Shown: positions 53,156 through 61,530 of the stretch, in pieces
Layout: each line of letters begins with the position of its first letter
Numbering within the stretch: position 1 is the first letter of the stretch
Assembly (NCBI RefSeq): GCF_025426255.1
Contig: NZ_CP104861.1
Coordinates: 2,232,001 to 2,296,000 of the forward strand
Source of the DNA: Pseudomonas fragi
Lineage (GTDB): Bacteria; Pseudomonadota; Gammaproteobacteria; Pseudomonadales; Pseudomonadaceae
Length of the DNA: 64,000 bases
Direction of reading: 5' to 3'
Translations under genes and position numbers: made by a program
The notes under the pieces: model-generated
What the model saw: the letters and a program-made list of their open reading frames with translations, nothing else
The model's database searches: none
Told to the model about the DNA's origin: nothing

Positions 53156-53583
53156 GTGCGCTCCCCACAAATCTGCTTTCGTTGGTGGCGTTCTTGGCCG
53201 CTTGGTTTTTGTTTAACCACCTCATCGATGAGCGCAACAGCGCCAAGCTTGAGGTGGTCGGACTGCGCGAAGCGGCCCGTATCAGCGGCGAAATGCTGGC
53301 CGACCGCGACGAAAACGACCGAACCCGAACCGAGGAACTGAACCATGCACTTTCTAAGAACGCTGACCTGCAGCGTGATGTTGCTGATGGCCGTCAGCGG
53401 TTGCGCATCAACGCCACCTGCCCAGTCGCCAAAGCCAGCCCCGGCAGCGTGGCTGATGCAGGCACCGCCGAACTCGCAGCAGACGCTCGATCGGATTATT
53501 TCACCCTCAGAAATCAGCTCGCCCTCAGTCGAGAAATGATCCTGGGCCTGCAAGACCATGTGCGCCGGATTTGCCAGCGCTGA
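53152..53583 (+). CDS. Rz-like inner-membrane spanin subunit
   Basis: The 143-residue protein has one N-terminal membrane helix (LLSLVAFLAAWFLFNHLID) and a periplasmic coiled coil (LREAARISGEMLADRDENDR, LSREMILGLQDHVRRI). It joins inner and outer membranes for the last lysis step with the nested Rz1 product. It starts at the ATG overlapping the endolysin stop, with GAGG upstream. Confidence 0.88.
   Translation: MSALPTNLLSLVAFLAAWFLFNHLIDERNSAKLEVVGLREAARISGEMLADRDENDRTRTEELNHALSKNADLQRDVADGRQRLRINATCPVAKASPGSVADAGTAELAADARSDYFTLRNQLALSREMILGLQDHVRRICQR
53345..53539 (+). CDS. Rz1-like outer-membrane lipoprotein spanin, nested inside Rz
   Basis: The 64-residue product is read in a different frame entirely within Rz. 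It has a signal peptide and lipobox (LMAVSGCAS, lipid-bearing C at residue 20) followed by a proline-rich mature part (TPPAQSPKPAPAAW). These features, plus the nested position, are the standard marks of Rz1. Confidence 0.88.
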   Translation: MHFLRTLTCSVMLLMAVSGCASTPPAQSPKPAPAAWLMQAPPNSQQTLDRIISPSEISSPSVEK

Positions 53584-53617
53584 ATCACCCACTTTTAAAC
53601 CTGAATGGAAAACACCC

Positions 53618-53905
53618 ATGACTGAACGTCGCGAAATCACCCTGGAAGTTGGGGAAAAAGAATTCACCTTTGAGCTGACTCCGCAGGACGTGACCAAGTA
53701 CTTCAACACCTTGACCCAGACCAACAAGGTGTCGCCCGCCAACAACCTGCTGGTGACGACCGTTAAGCAAGAAGAACGCGCCTCTTTGAAAGCGCTGCTG
53801 GGAAACCCGCTGATGGTGATGAACCTGGCGGGCACGCTGTTGGAAGAGTACGGCCCGGACGTTGAAATCACCGTAAAAAAGCCCTCGAACACGCTGAGCG
53901 CCTGA
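53618..53905 (+). CDS. Tail assembly chaperone, short form (gpE-like)
   Basis: The 95-residue protein (MTERREITLEVGEKEFTFEL, ERASLKALLGNPLMVMNLAG) fits the short tail chaperone placed before the tape measure gene. Near its 3' end lies the heptamer A AAA AAG in frame, which allows the longer product. GAATGGAAAAC precedes the ATG at 53618. Confidence 0.85.
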   Translation: MTERREITLEVGEKEFTFELTPQDVTKYFNTLTQTNKVSPANNLLVTTVKQEERASLKALLGNPLMVMNLAGTLLEEYGPDVEITVKKPSNTLSA

Positions 53906-54069
53906 GCGAAAACGGCTTGGGCCAGCTAGTGGCCCTGGCCAATCGCTGGCTGCCCGGCGCCGACCCCACCTACGAGGTGATGGGCACGGCCAAGTGGTTA
54001 GAGGACGAGCACTGGCGACGGATGGAAATCGCAGTGGCCAACGGCATCGCCCACGCACTGAACGGATAA
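53618..54069 (+). CDS. Tail assembly chaperone, -1 frameshift product (gpE-E'-like)
   Basis: A slip at A AAA AAG (53875-53881) moves ribosomes into the -1 frame from 53881. That frame stays open for 62 codons to TAA at 54067-54069, three bases before the tape measure ATG. The joined product would be 150 residues; the added part includes WLPGADPTYEVMGTAKWLED and EHWRRMEIAVANGIAHALN, a well-folded-looking sequence. The P2 E/E' and lambda G/GT systems work this way. The E' frame has no start codon with a ribosome site of its own. Confidence 0.82.
53875..53881 (+). other. Slippery heptamer A AAA AAG for programmed -1 frameshift
   Basis: In the chaperone reading frame the codons read GTA AAA AAG, giving the heptamer A AAA AAG, the same as the strong dnaX site of E. 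coli. The zero frame ends 22 bases further and the -1 frame is open through 54066. Confidence 0.82.
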
Positions 54070-54072
54070 AAC

Positions 54073-56052
54073 ATGGCAGATCGCAGCGCAAAGCTGGCCT
54101 TTATTTTGAGCCTGACCGACAAGGTCACCGCGCCTTTGGGCAAGGTGAAAACCAGCTTTTCGGACTTGGCAGAACAGGGCCAAAACAACATCAAGACCAT
54201 GGGCCTTGGGCTTGGGGGATTGGTGGGCGCGGGCGCGGCGATTAAACAGTCCCTGGAACCGGCGCTGGAGATGAACCGCGCCTTGGGCGAAGTCCGATCG
54301 CTGGGCGTGGCCGAAGACGCGCTAGATGCCCTCAACCGCAAGTCGCTTGAATTCTCCGTGGCCTACGGGGCAAACGCCCGTGACTTTGTGGCCTCGGCGT
54401 ACAGCATTGAGGGCGCAATCAAGGGCATGACCGGCAGCCAACTGGCCACCTTTACCAACACCAGCAACCTGCTGGCCAAGGCCACCAAAACCGACGCTGA
54501 AACCATGGGCGCCTACGTGGGCACCATGTACAACCTGTTCAAAGACCAGGCCGATGCCATGGGCAAAAGCCAATGGGTGGAGAAAATGGGCGGGCAAACC
54601 GCCCTGGCGGTGCAGTTGTTCCGTACCGACGGCGCCCAGCTCAAGGACGCCTTTAAAGAGTTCGGCGCGATCGCGACCACGGCAGGTGTCGACCTGGCTG
54701 AGCAATTCGCGGTTATTGGTTCGTTGAGCAGCACCATGGAAGGCGGCGATGCCGGGGGCATGTACAAAGCCCTGTTTGAAAACATCGGCGCCGCCTCGAC
54801 CAAACTGGGGATCAAGTTCACCGACCAGAACGGCAAATTAATGCCGATGCTCGACATCCTGGACAAGCTGCAGGGCAAGTTTGGCGACCTGACCAGCGCC
54901 GCCAGTGGCACAGCGTTGGTCGATGCGTTCGGCGGCGAAGGTGCCCGGGTGATCGGTGCGCTGGCCAAGGACACTGGGCGCCTACGCAATGGCCTGGATC
55001 AACTGGGCAAGGTGCGCGGCCTGGAGAGCGCCGAGAAGATGGCCCAGGCCATGGTCGACCCGTGGCAGCAGTTCGGCGCCGCTGTGCAGGCGCTGCGTAT
55101 TGCGTTTGGCCAGGCCCTGATCCCGATTCTGGGGCCACTAATGGCCAAACTGACCGGGGTGGCCCAAACCCTGACACGTTGGTCGCAATTGTTCCCGAAC
55201 ATCACCCGCGTAATCAGCATCACCTCGTTGACCATCCTCACGATCACCGCAGCTATGTCCGCGCTCACGCTGGCCGTGGGCATAGGGAAAATGGTCTGGC
55301 TGGGGATGATTACGGTCTGGAAGGTACTCACCTGGACGGGCTACCGCAGCATTGCCATGTTTCTGTTTCACACGGCCATGGTCACCGCGTTTGTGGTCAG
55401 CCTGGTGGCCATGGCCACGTGGGCGGCCATCGTTCGCGGCGCCATGCTGCTGTGGCAAGGCGCTATCTGGTTGGTCAACACGGCTCTGCTGGCCAACCCC
55501 GTGATCTGGGTTGTGGTCGGGATAGTCGCGCTGATCGCTGCAGTGGTGGCCGCTACCTATTACTGGGACGAGTGGACATCCGCGCTACTCAACAGCGCCG
55601 CGTTCAAGTGGGTCAGTGACCAGCTGCAGGGCCTCAGTGATTGGTTCAGCTCGATGGGCGGCTGGTCAGGCATGGCCAAGGCCGCGTGGGACGGGATCAT
55701 CAACATCTTTAAAAACGCCATCAATGGCTTGATCGAGATGCTGAACAAGATCCCCGGCGTGAAGATCGATGCGGCCTTTGGCGCCTTGCCAGAAATGCCC
55801 GGTACGGAGATGGCCATGTCTGCAGCCGACCAGGCGGGACGTGGCGAAAAGCTCCAACAGACCCTCAATTCATCCATGCCCAGCCTGTCGCCAACACGGG
55901 CCAGCGCTGTGCCCCAGGGCGGATTCCTGAAAAGCATCCAGAACAACCAGACCCAGAACAAAGGCACGCACGTGGAGAAAGTCGAAATCCACAACAGCAA
56001 GCCGATGGGTGCGCTGGAACTAGAAAGCATGCTCGGCATGGCGGTGGGCTGA
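54073..56052 (+). CDS. Tail tape measure protein
   Basis: The 659-residue protein starts with a phage tape-measure domain (MADRSAKLAFILSLTDKVTA), has long helical regions, and three to four hydrophobic segments between residues about 360 and 500 (ALTLAVGIGKMVWLGMITVW, NPVIWVVVGIVALIAAVVAA). It sets tail length and helps DNA enter the cell. It follows the frameshift product stop by three bases and overlaps the next gene by one base. Confidence 0.92.
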   Translation: MADRSAKLAFILSLTDKVTAPLGKVKTSFSDLAEQGQNNIKTMGLGLGGLVGAGAAIKQSLEPALEMNRALGEVRSLGVAEDALDALNRKSLEFSVAYGANARDFVASAYSIEGAIKGMTGSQLATFTNTSNLLAKATKTDAETMGAYVGTMYNLFKDQADAMGKSQWVEKMGGQTALAVQLFRTDGAQLKDAFKEFGAIATTAGVDLAEQFAVIGSLSSTMEGGDAGGMYKALFENIGAASTKLGIKFTDQNGKLMPMLDILDKLQGKFGDLTSAASGTALVDAFGGEGARVIGALAKDTGRLRNGLDQLGKVRGLESAEKMAQAMVDPWQQFGAAVQALRIAFGQALIPILGPLMAKLTGVAQTLTRWSQLFPNITRVISITSLTILTITAAMSALTLAVGIGKMVWLGMITVWKVLTWTGYRSIAMFLFHTAMVTAFVVSLVAMATWAAIVRGAMLLWQGAIWLVNTALLANPVIWVVVGIVALIAAVVAATYYWDEWTSALLNSAAFKWVSDQLQGLSDWFSSMGGWSGMAKAAWDGIINIFKNAINGLIEMLNKIPGVKIDAAFGALPEMPGTEMAMSAADQAGRGEKLQQTLNSSMPSLSPTRASAVPQGGFLKSIQNNQTQNKGTHVEKVEIHNSKPMGALELESMLGMAVG

Positions 56053-56369
56053 TGGGGCTTTATATCGATCTGCTGATCACTGACAACGACCTGACCCTAG
56101 ACCCGTCCAACCAGCCCGCGCTGATCGATGACCGGGGCAGCATCGCCCAGGACATCGCCCACATGATCCGCGAAAGCGGGCTGCTGGTGAGGCTGGTAGC
56201 CGAGCGCGACCGTTTCCAGCGTGCCGACTGCATCCAGCAAATGGAGCTGATCGTGGAAGACGACCAGCGTCTGGTGCCTGGGACAGCTCGGATCATCGAC
56301 CAGAAAGACGGGCAGTACCTGGTCACTGCCCAAACCGTTGAATTTGGCCTTATCGAGGTGGCTGTGTGA
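56052..56369 (+). CDS. DUF2590-family baseplate protein
   Basis: The 105-residue protein (LLITDNDLTLDPSNQPALID, DRGSIAQDIAHMIRESGLL) matches DUF2590, the HP1/K139-type equivalent of the P2 gpW baseplate wedge protein. It is coupled at both ends to tape measure and baseplate J genes. Confidence 0.85.
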   Translation: MGLYIDLLITDNDLTLDPSNQPALIDDRGSIAQDIAHMIRESGLLVRLVAERDRFQRADCIQQMELIVEDDQRLVPGTARIIDQKDGQYLVTAQTVEFGLIEVAV

Positions 56370-57547
56370 GCGAAATAGATTTTAAACAGGCGCTAGCAGA
56401 TGCTGGCATCCCGACCACCAAGGCCAAGTTGCGTCAGGCATGGGAGGCCGAAGTGGCAGCCCAGGGCAGCAAGCTGAGCAACAGCAGTGGCTGGTCGCCA
56501 TTCTGGCGGGTGATTACGGCGCTGGTGACTACGCCCGTGCTGTGGCTGATCGAGTTCATTGCAGACACCGTGCTGCCGAACTTCTTTGTGAAAACCGCAA
56601 AGGGTGCCTGGCTGGACATGCTCGCCTGGGCCGTGAACGTCACCCGCAAAGCCTCGACCAAAGCCGAAGGCGTGTTGCTGTTCACCCGCGTCAGCAGCGC
56701 CGGGGTGCTGGAAGTACCTGCAGGCACCCGGGTGCAATCCGTGTCGATCAACGGCAACGTCTACGAGCTGTTGACCACGGCCATGGGGTCATTCGCCGAT
56801 GGTGAGTTTCAGGTCAAGGTGCCAGCCCGGGCCAAAGAGGCTGGAAGCGGTTTTAACCTAGCACCAGGTTATTACTCAATCCTCCCCGAGCCGGTGCCCG
56901 GGGTGATTCTGGCGGTCAATGCTGACAACTGGCTGAGCCAGCCAGGGGCGGATATTGAACTCGACGACGACTTGCGCCTGCGCGTGCGTAACCAGTTCTC
57001 GGCGGTGAACCAATGGCACACCGACGCGGTGTATCGCGCCATGATCGCCGTGTTCCCCGGTGTGCAGGCGGATGGCGTTTACTTTGAACACAATGCCCCG
57101 CGTGGCCCGGGCAGTGCCAATGCCTACCTGTTGTTTGAAGCTGACACCCCGGCAGCCAGTTACCTGGCGCAAATCAACGACTATATCCGCGACTCGGGCA
57201 ACCATGGCCACGGTGATGACCTGCTGGTGTTTGAAATGCCCGCCACCCATCACACGGTAAAGGTCAGGATCTGGCCCAAAGCCGAGCTGGGTGCTGAACG
57301 CCATCCGGCGTTGAAGGCCGACATCGAGCTGTACATCCGTGCGGCGTTCCGCGAAAGCACGGATAGCGACTTTAAACCGGCGCCGACGCTGACCCATCCC
57401 CAGTCGCGTTTTTCCTTCAGCCGCCTGGGCGAGGAGCTGCACCAGCAATTCCCAGGCATAGACTCGCTGGACTTCGACAACACCGACATCGTGTCAGAGC
57501 TGACCATCCCACGGCTGGCCGGGGTTGAGGTGTCACTCAATGCTTAA
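56366..57547 (+). CDS. J: Baseplate J-like protein (P2 gpJ)
   Basis: The 393-residue protein is a baseplate J/gp47-family member: WLDMLAWAVNVTRKASTKAE, GVLEVPAGTRVQSVSINGNV, and the ordering ELDDDLRLRVRNQFSAVNQW. It forms the baseplate edge. Start GTG at 56366 overlaps DUF2590 by 4 bases; its stop overlaps the tail protein I gene by 8 bases. Confidence 0.92.
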   Translation: MSEIDFKQALADAGIPTTKAKLRQAWEAEVAAQGSKLSNSSGWSPFWRVITALVTTPVLWLIEFIADTVLPNFFVKTAKGAWLDMLAWAVNVTRKASTKAEGVLLFTRVSSAGVLEVPAGTRVQSVSINGNVYELLTTAMGSFADGEFQVKVPARAKEAGSGFNLAPGYYSILPEPVPGVILAVNADNWLSQPGADIELDDDLRLRVRNQFSAVNQWHTDAVYRAMIAVFPGVQADGVYFEHNAPRGPGSANAYLLFEADTPAASYLAQINDYIRDSGNHGHGDDLLVFEMPATHHTVKVRIWPKAELGAERHPALKADIELYIRAAFRESTDSDFKPAPTLTHPQSRFSFSRLGEELHQQFPGIDSLDFDNTDIVSELTIPRLAGVEVSLNA

Positions 57548-58157
57548 GCTGCGTTTGCCCTTCTGGCTGGACGGCCCTGAGCTGGCCAAGCTCAAGGCTG
57601 CCGCCCAGTCCTGGTGGGAAATGGTCGAGGGCTGGATGCGCTGGCCGCTGCTGCAGCTGGACGCCGAAACCTGCCACCTGAGCGTGCTGGACATGCTCGC
57701 TTGGCAACGGGACATCACGCGCTTTCGAACTGAAAAGGAGGCGCTGTATCGATCCCGGGTCAAGTACGCCTTTATCAACGCGGTAGACGGCGGATCCACG
57801 GCGGGCCTGAAAAGGATCTTTGAGCGCCTGGGCGTGGGCTATGTGGAGATTGTCGAGCGACAGCCTGACCGCGATTGGGACGTGATCGAGCTGCGCCTTT
57901 CTGAATCCCAACTGAGTAAAAACCCCGAGCTGTTGCGCGTGATCGCCCAGCAGTACGGGCGCACTTGTCGCCGTTATGAGTTCGTCAATTTCTCACCGCT
58001 GACCCTGCAGCTGCAGACCGTGGAATTCAACGACGACCAGCAAACCTTCGGTGCCTCGATCCTTGCCGAGGAGCAGACCCAGCTGGATGAACTGAACCGC
58101 AGCGTGGCCCGGGCGTACTACTTCACCCACGTTGAATTGCCTGAATATCTGGGATAA
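57540..58157 (+). CDS. I: Tail protein I-like baseplate protein (P2 gpI)
   Basis: The 205-residue protein (MLKLRLPFWLDGPELAKLKA, LDMLAWQRDITRFRTEKEAL) occupies the gpI position and has the gpI-like hallmark of two tryptophan-rich N-terminal helices. The ATG at 57540 overlaps the J stop. It links baseplate to fibres. Family assignment is by position and general likeness. Confidence 0.8.
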   Translation: MLKLRLPFWLDGPELAKLKAAAQSWWEMVEGWMRWPLLQLDAETCHLSVLDMLAWQRDITRFRTEKEALYRSRVKYAFINAVDGGSTAGLKRIFERLGVGYVEIVERQPDRDWDVIELRLSESQLSKNPELLRVIAQQYGRTCRRYEFVNFSPLTLQLQTVEFNDDQQTFGASILAEEQTQLDELNRSVARAYYFTHVELPEYLG

Positions 58158-58159
58158 CC

Positions 58160-58681
58160 ATGAGCGAACTGTCCGAACTACAAGCCGCCGAAATCGCCAA
58201 GCTGCAAGCCTTGGGAAAGGCCTGGAATCAATTCCACCACGGGGCCAGCGATGAGTTGGTGCCGACCGACGCGGGCAATATTCCGACCTTGTCAGGGCTG
58301 GCCAAGGTGATATTTGACGCCATGGGCGGCGTGTTGCTGCCGGTGCTGGAAACCATCAACGCTGCAGGCCCGGCTGTCGCCCTGGACATCGATCCTTTGC
58401 GCCGGGTGTCGGCGTTCGACATCACGCTGACAGCCCCTGAGTGCGCGCTGTCATTGCTCAACGAGCAGGTGCCGGCCGGTTATTCGCGGGCCATTAGCCT
58501 GACCCTGAGACAGGGCAGCGGCGCCAACAAAGTGCAGTGGCCATCGAACGTGGTGTGGGCCTACAACCGCCAACCGGTGCTGTCGTATGTACCCGGGGCG
58601 TATGACCAGGTCACGTTGGTGCATGACCCGATTGCACACAATTGGCGCGGGATGGTCGACGGGGGCTGGTTCAATGTTTAG
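58160..58681 (+). CDS. Phage tail-region protein, unknown function
   Basis: The 173-residue protein begins MSELSELQAAEIAKLQALGK and ends in a beta-rich domain (AFDITLTAPECALSLLNEQV, VTLVHDPIAHNWRGMVDGGW) that looks like a small receptor- or fibre-binding fold. It lies between baseplate I and the large enzyme-like protein and overlaps the latter by 8 bases. I do not recognise it. Confidence 0.7.
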   Translation: MSELSELQAAEIAKLQALGKAWNQFHHGASDELVPTDAGNIPTLSGLAKVIFDAMGGVLLPVLETINAAGPAVALDIDPLRRVSAFDITLTAPECALSLLNEQVPAGYSRAISLTLRQGSGANKVQWPSNVVWAYNRQPVLSYVPGAYDQVTLVHDPIAHNWRGMVDGGWFNV

Positions 58682-61508
58682 CACCGCACTCGACAGCCGC
58701 CCATTGGTCGGCAGCCGCAACCCGGGCGTGGCCAACGCACTGTCGATGATCGAGGGCCACCACCGGTTTCTGCTGAGCAATACCGGCGACACTGCCGATG
58801 CCACGCTGCAGCATTTCGTGCAAAACACTCAGGGCGTTCTGGCGAACAACCGGCACTTTATTGCCCATTCGCAAATGGAGTACCAGCCCAACGGCGACGG
58901 CACGACCGAGGGCCAATCCCTGCACATCATTGGCTACGCCTATGCCTACTTGGCCACGGGCGAAGCCGAGTATCTGGCTGCAGCTCGCAAACACTGGGAT
59001 GCGTACCTTACGTATTTCTACGCTGGCCAGCCCATCCCGGATACACCATCGCGCTGGATTGCCAACTGGATTGTTAACGCCAAGGAACCGGTGCTGGCCA
59101 ACTGGCCGATCGATCCGGTGAACCCAACGCAGAGCGGTTTTAAAGGCGTGCCCTTTGAGTTTGTCGACGGTTTCACCCGCATTCCACACGGTGCGCCGCA
59201 CTGGGGCGAGTACCTGGACAAGGCCACCTTTGCCTTTGAAGGGGATCTGGCCTGGAACGCAATCAATGCGTCCGTAAAAGCTCGCAAAGAGGATGGTTCG
59301 ACCGACTGGAGCGCCGACGGTAAACAGTTCGACGTGGATTGGGTGATTGTCTGGACGGGGCAAAAGATCGATGCCAACGGTCGCGAGCTGTCCACCGGAC
59401 ATGATGCGGCCGAGTTTGGCTCCGTCCAGCTCAGGGACACCACGCTGCAGGGCGAGTACCCATTCAATTACGCCACGCGCCAACCGGTGGAGTTTGGCGG
59501 GCAGTACATCCCGCGCAACGCAGTGCAGCACAACCGCCCGTTGCACGTGCCGTTGCTGGGCAGCGCCAACCAGATGGGTAATGCCGCCGACGGTGAGGAA
59601 TGGTTCGCTGACGCCTGCTATCTGCTGTGGAAAATCACTGGCGAGGAGCCCTATAAAAAGGCGCTGGATTCGTGCCTGTTCACGGCCCACGAATACACGC
59701 AGATCGACTCCCTGGATAAGTTCTTCCGTCAGTCCATGGCGGCCACAACACCGTTCACTGACGGCATTTCCTACGGCTTTGTGTATCCCAAGACTGCGCA
59801 ATCCACGTACGGACGCGATACGGCGGGGTTTATCACCGCCCAATTTGATCGAGCAGCCAGCCTGTCCCTTGAGCAGCAATCAATCTGGTTTCGTCTCGAT
59901 CAACAGTCAGGATTCTTGACCACCTTTGGCGGTGTCGGCGTGGATGGCGCGCCCGTTGAAGCCCGGGTGGAAGTGCTGCTAAGCAGCGACAAGATCGATG
60001 CGAACGGTAAAAAGTGGGGGTTTGCGTTGCCGCTGTCGACCAGCCTGGAGCCGATCGCCTACGACGTGCCCCTGGGCAGCCTTTATCAAATGGTACGGGA
60101 TGACGGCTCGGCCTACATCACTGCCGATGCGTCCGCCGTGACCGATTACGGCGGCCTGGTCATTACCCAGCACTACGACACCACGGTATTGGGCAACCGC
60201 CGAGCGAACACCATCACTGCGTTTTTCCCGGACGATGACGCGGGTTTTATCGTCGGCAACTGGACTAGCGACACCGGTCGCGCGCCGATCAACTCGATCA
60301 CCTACAAATCCAATGGCGAGACAGACCTACGGATCGAGGACGCGGACGGGTGGCGGTGGTATTGGTTGCTTGAAAACACCCTGGACACCTGGATCACCAA
60401 AGACCTGTTGCCCGGTGACCTGGTGCTGTCCGGTTATCAGCCCAACCATTCCGATGATCCAGATCCTGCAGGCCCGGTTTACACCGAGGTCGACCAGTTC
60501 ACGGTGATTCTTGAAAACGGTTCGGACAAGGACATTAGTTGGACGTATGCCTACGTCAACGACGTGCCGCCGCTGTACACCCTGGACGACGGCTACAGCC
60601 TCAATTATCGGCTGACCCTGACCTGTGCCGAGGCATTCAGCGCCAAGGTAGGCGACTGCACGGTGACCGGCTTTCGCGACGACTCGCTGGCCTACACCCC
60701 GGGTTTGATCCCGTTTTCCAACATCTACGAGGAAGGTTCAGCCCAAATCGGCGCATGGCACGGGATGCCATACCCGGGCTACCAGTACCCGTTTATCTAC
60801 ACCCTGGAACCGGAGAAGTACGCCCGGCACTTGGGCAACATGGTCGACTTCCTGCACGACTCTCAACAGTGGTACGCCGCCAAGTTCGGCCAGCTCGGCC
60901 CGGGCGCGAGCGCCTACGTGTGGAACCGTTGGGACAACTTCAAGTACGGCACGCCGGACACCTTCACCATGAATCACTGGGGTGACGGCACTGCTTGGTC
61001 AGGCTACCAGCCTCGAGCATTTCAGGGCGCATGCCGTGCCTGGCAGCAACTGGTCGAGGACGGCAAACCTGTACCGGAAAAGTTGAAGGCGTATGTCGGC
61101 AACTGGATTAACTGGTTGGGCGAGTTTGTCAGCCAGCACAACGGCGTACTGCCCACCGACTTTCCAATGACCAGCGTTCCCCAGCCAGTGCCTGACGACT
61201 TCACCGGGCACATGACCGGCCTGTGGTTGTCCGGCGCCTGCATGGCTGCCATGGCGGGCTGTGAACACCCGCAGCTGAACACGTTGATCGAGGCATGCGT
61301 CACCGAGCTGCAAAACAACTACGTGGTAACGCCTGTACCTGGTCAACCCATGAACGGTTGCTGGAGTCCGGCGGTTCGCCTTGGAACCGATAACGGCATG
61401 TTCTTCGGTTTCTGGGCCGGGGAGATCCTGCGCGGCCTGGGCATGTACATCTTGCTTAAACAACTTGGCCCCGGGGCGAGCATTTTCGACCGCCATCCAC
61501 ACGCTTAA
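58674..61508 (+). CDS. Large tail protein, possible polysaccharide-active enzyme
   Basis: The 944-residue protein has no collagen-like or triple-helix repeats. Instead it has alternating helices with aromatic-acidic stretches (SLHIIGYAYAYLATGEAEYL, AAARKHWDAYLTYFYAGQPI, EEWFADACYLLWKITGEEPY) reminiscent of alpha/alpha-toroid glycosidases or lyases, a beta-rich centre, and a second helical part (AFQGACRAWQQLVEDGKPVP, GCWSPAVRLGTDNGMFFGFW). It sits among fibre genes. A tail-borne depolymerase acting on cell-surface glycans is the best guess, with no proof from motifs. Confidence 0.7.
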   Translation: MFSTALDSRPLVGSRNPGVANALSMIEGHHRFLLSNTGDTADATLQHFVQNTQGVLANNRHFIAHSQMEYQPNGDGTTEGQSLHIIGYAYAYLATGEAEYLAAARKHWDAYLTYFYAGQPIPDTPSRWIANWIVNAKEPVLANWPIDPVNPTQSGFKGVPFEFVDGFTRIPHGAPHWGEYLDKATFAFEGDLAWNAINASVKARKEDGSTDWSADGKQFDVDWVIVWTGQKIDANGRELSTGHDAAEFGSVQLRDTTLQGEYPFNYATRQPVEFGGQYIPRNAVQHNRPLHVPLLGSANQMGNAADGEEWFADACYLLWKITGEEPYKKALDSCLFTAHEYTQIDSLDKFFRQSMAATTPFTDGISYGFVYPKTAQSTYGRDTAGFITAQFDRAASLSLEQQSIWFRLDQQSGFLTTFGGVGVDGAPVEARVEVLLSSDKIDANGKKWGFALPLSTSLEPIAYDVPLGSLYQMVRDDGSAYITADASAVTDYGGLVITQHYDTTVLGNRRANTITAFFPDDDAGFIVGNWTSDTGRAPINSITYKSNGETDLRIEDADGWRWYWLLENTLDTWITKDLLPGDLVLSGYQPNHSDDPDPAGPVYTEVDQFTVILENGSDKDISWTYAYVNDVPPLYTLDDGYSLNYRLTLTCAEAFSAKVGDCTVTGFRDDSLAYTPGLIPFSNIYEEGSAQIGAWHGMPYPGYQYPFIYTLEPEKYARHLGNMVDFLHDSQQWYAAKFGQLGPGASAYVWNRWDNFKYGTPDTFTMNHWGDGTAWSGYQPRAFQGACRAWQQLVEDGKPVPEKLKAYVGNWINWLGEFVSQHNGVLPTDFPMTSVPQPVPDDFTGHMTGLWLSGACMAAMAGCEHPQLNTLIEACVTELQNNYVVTPVPGQPMNGCWSPAVRLGTDNGMFFGFWAGEILRGLGMYILLKQLGPGASIFDRHPHA

Positions 61509-61530
61509 AAATTACTGAACAGGTAGACGC

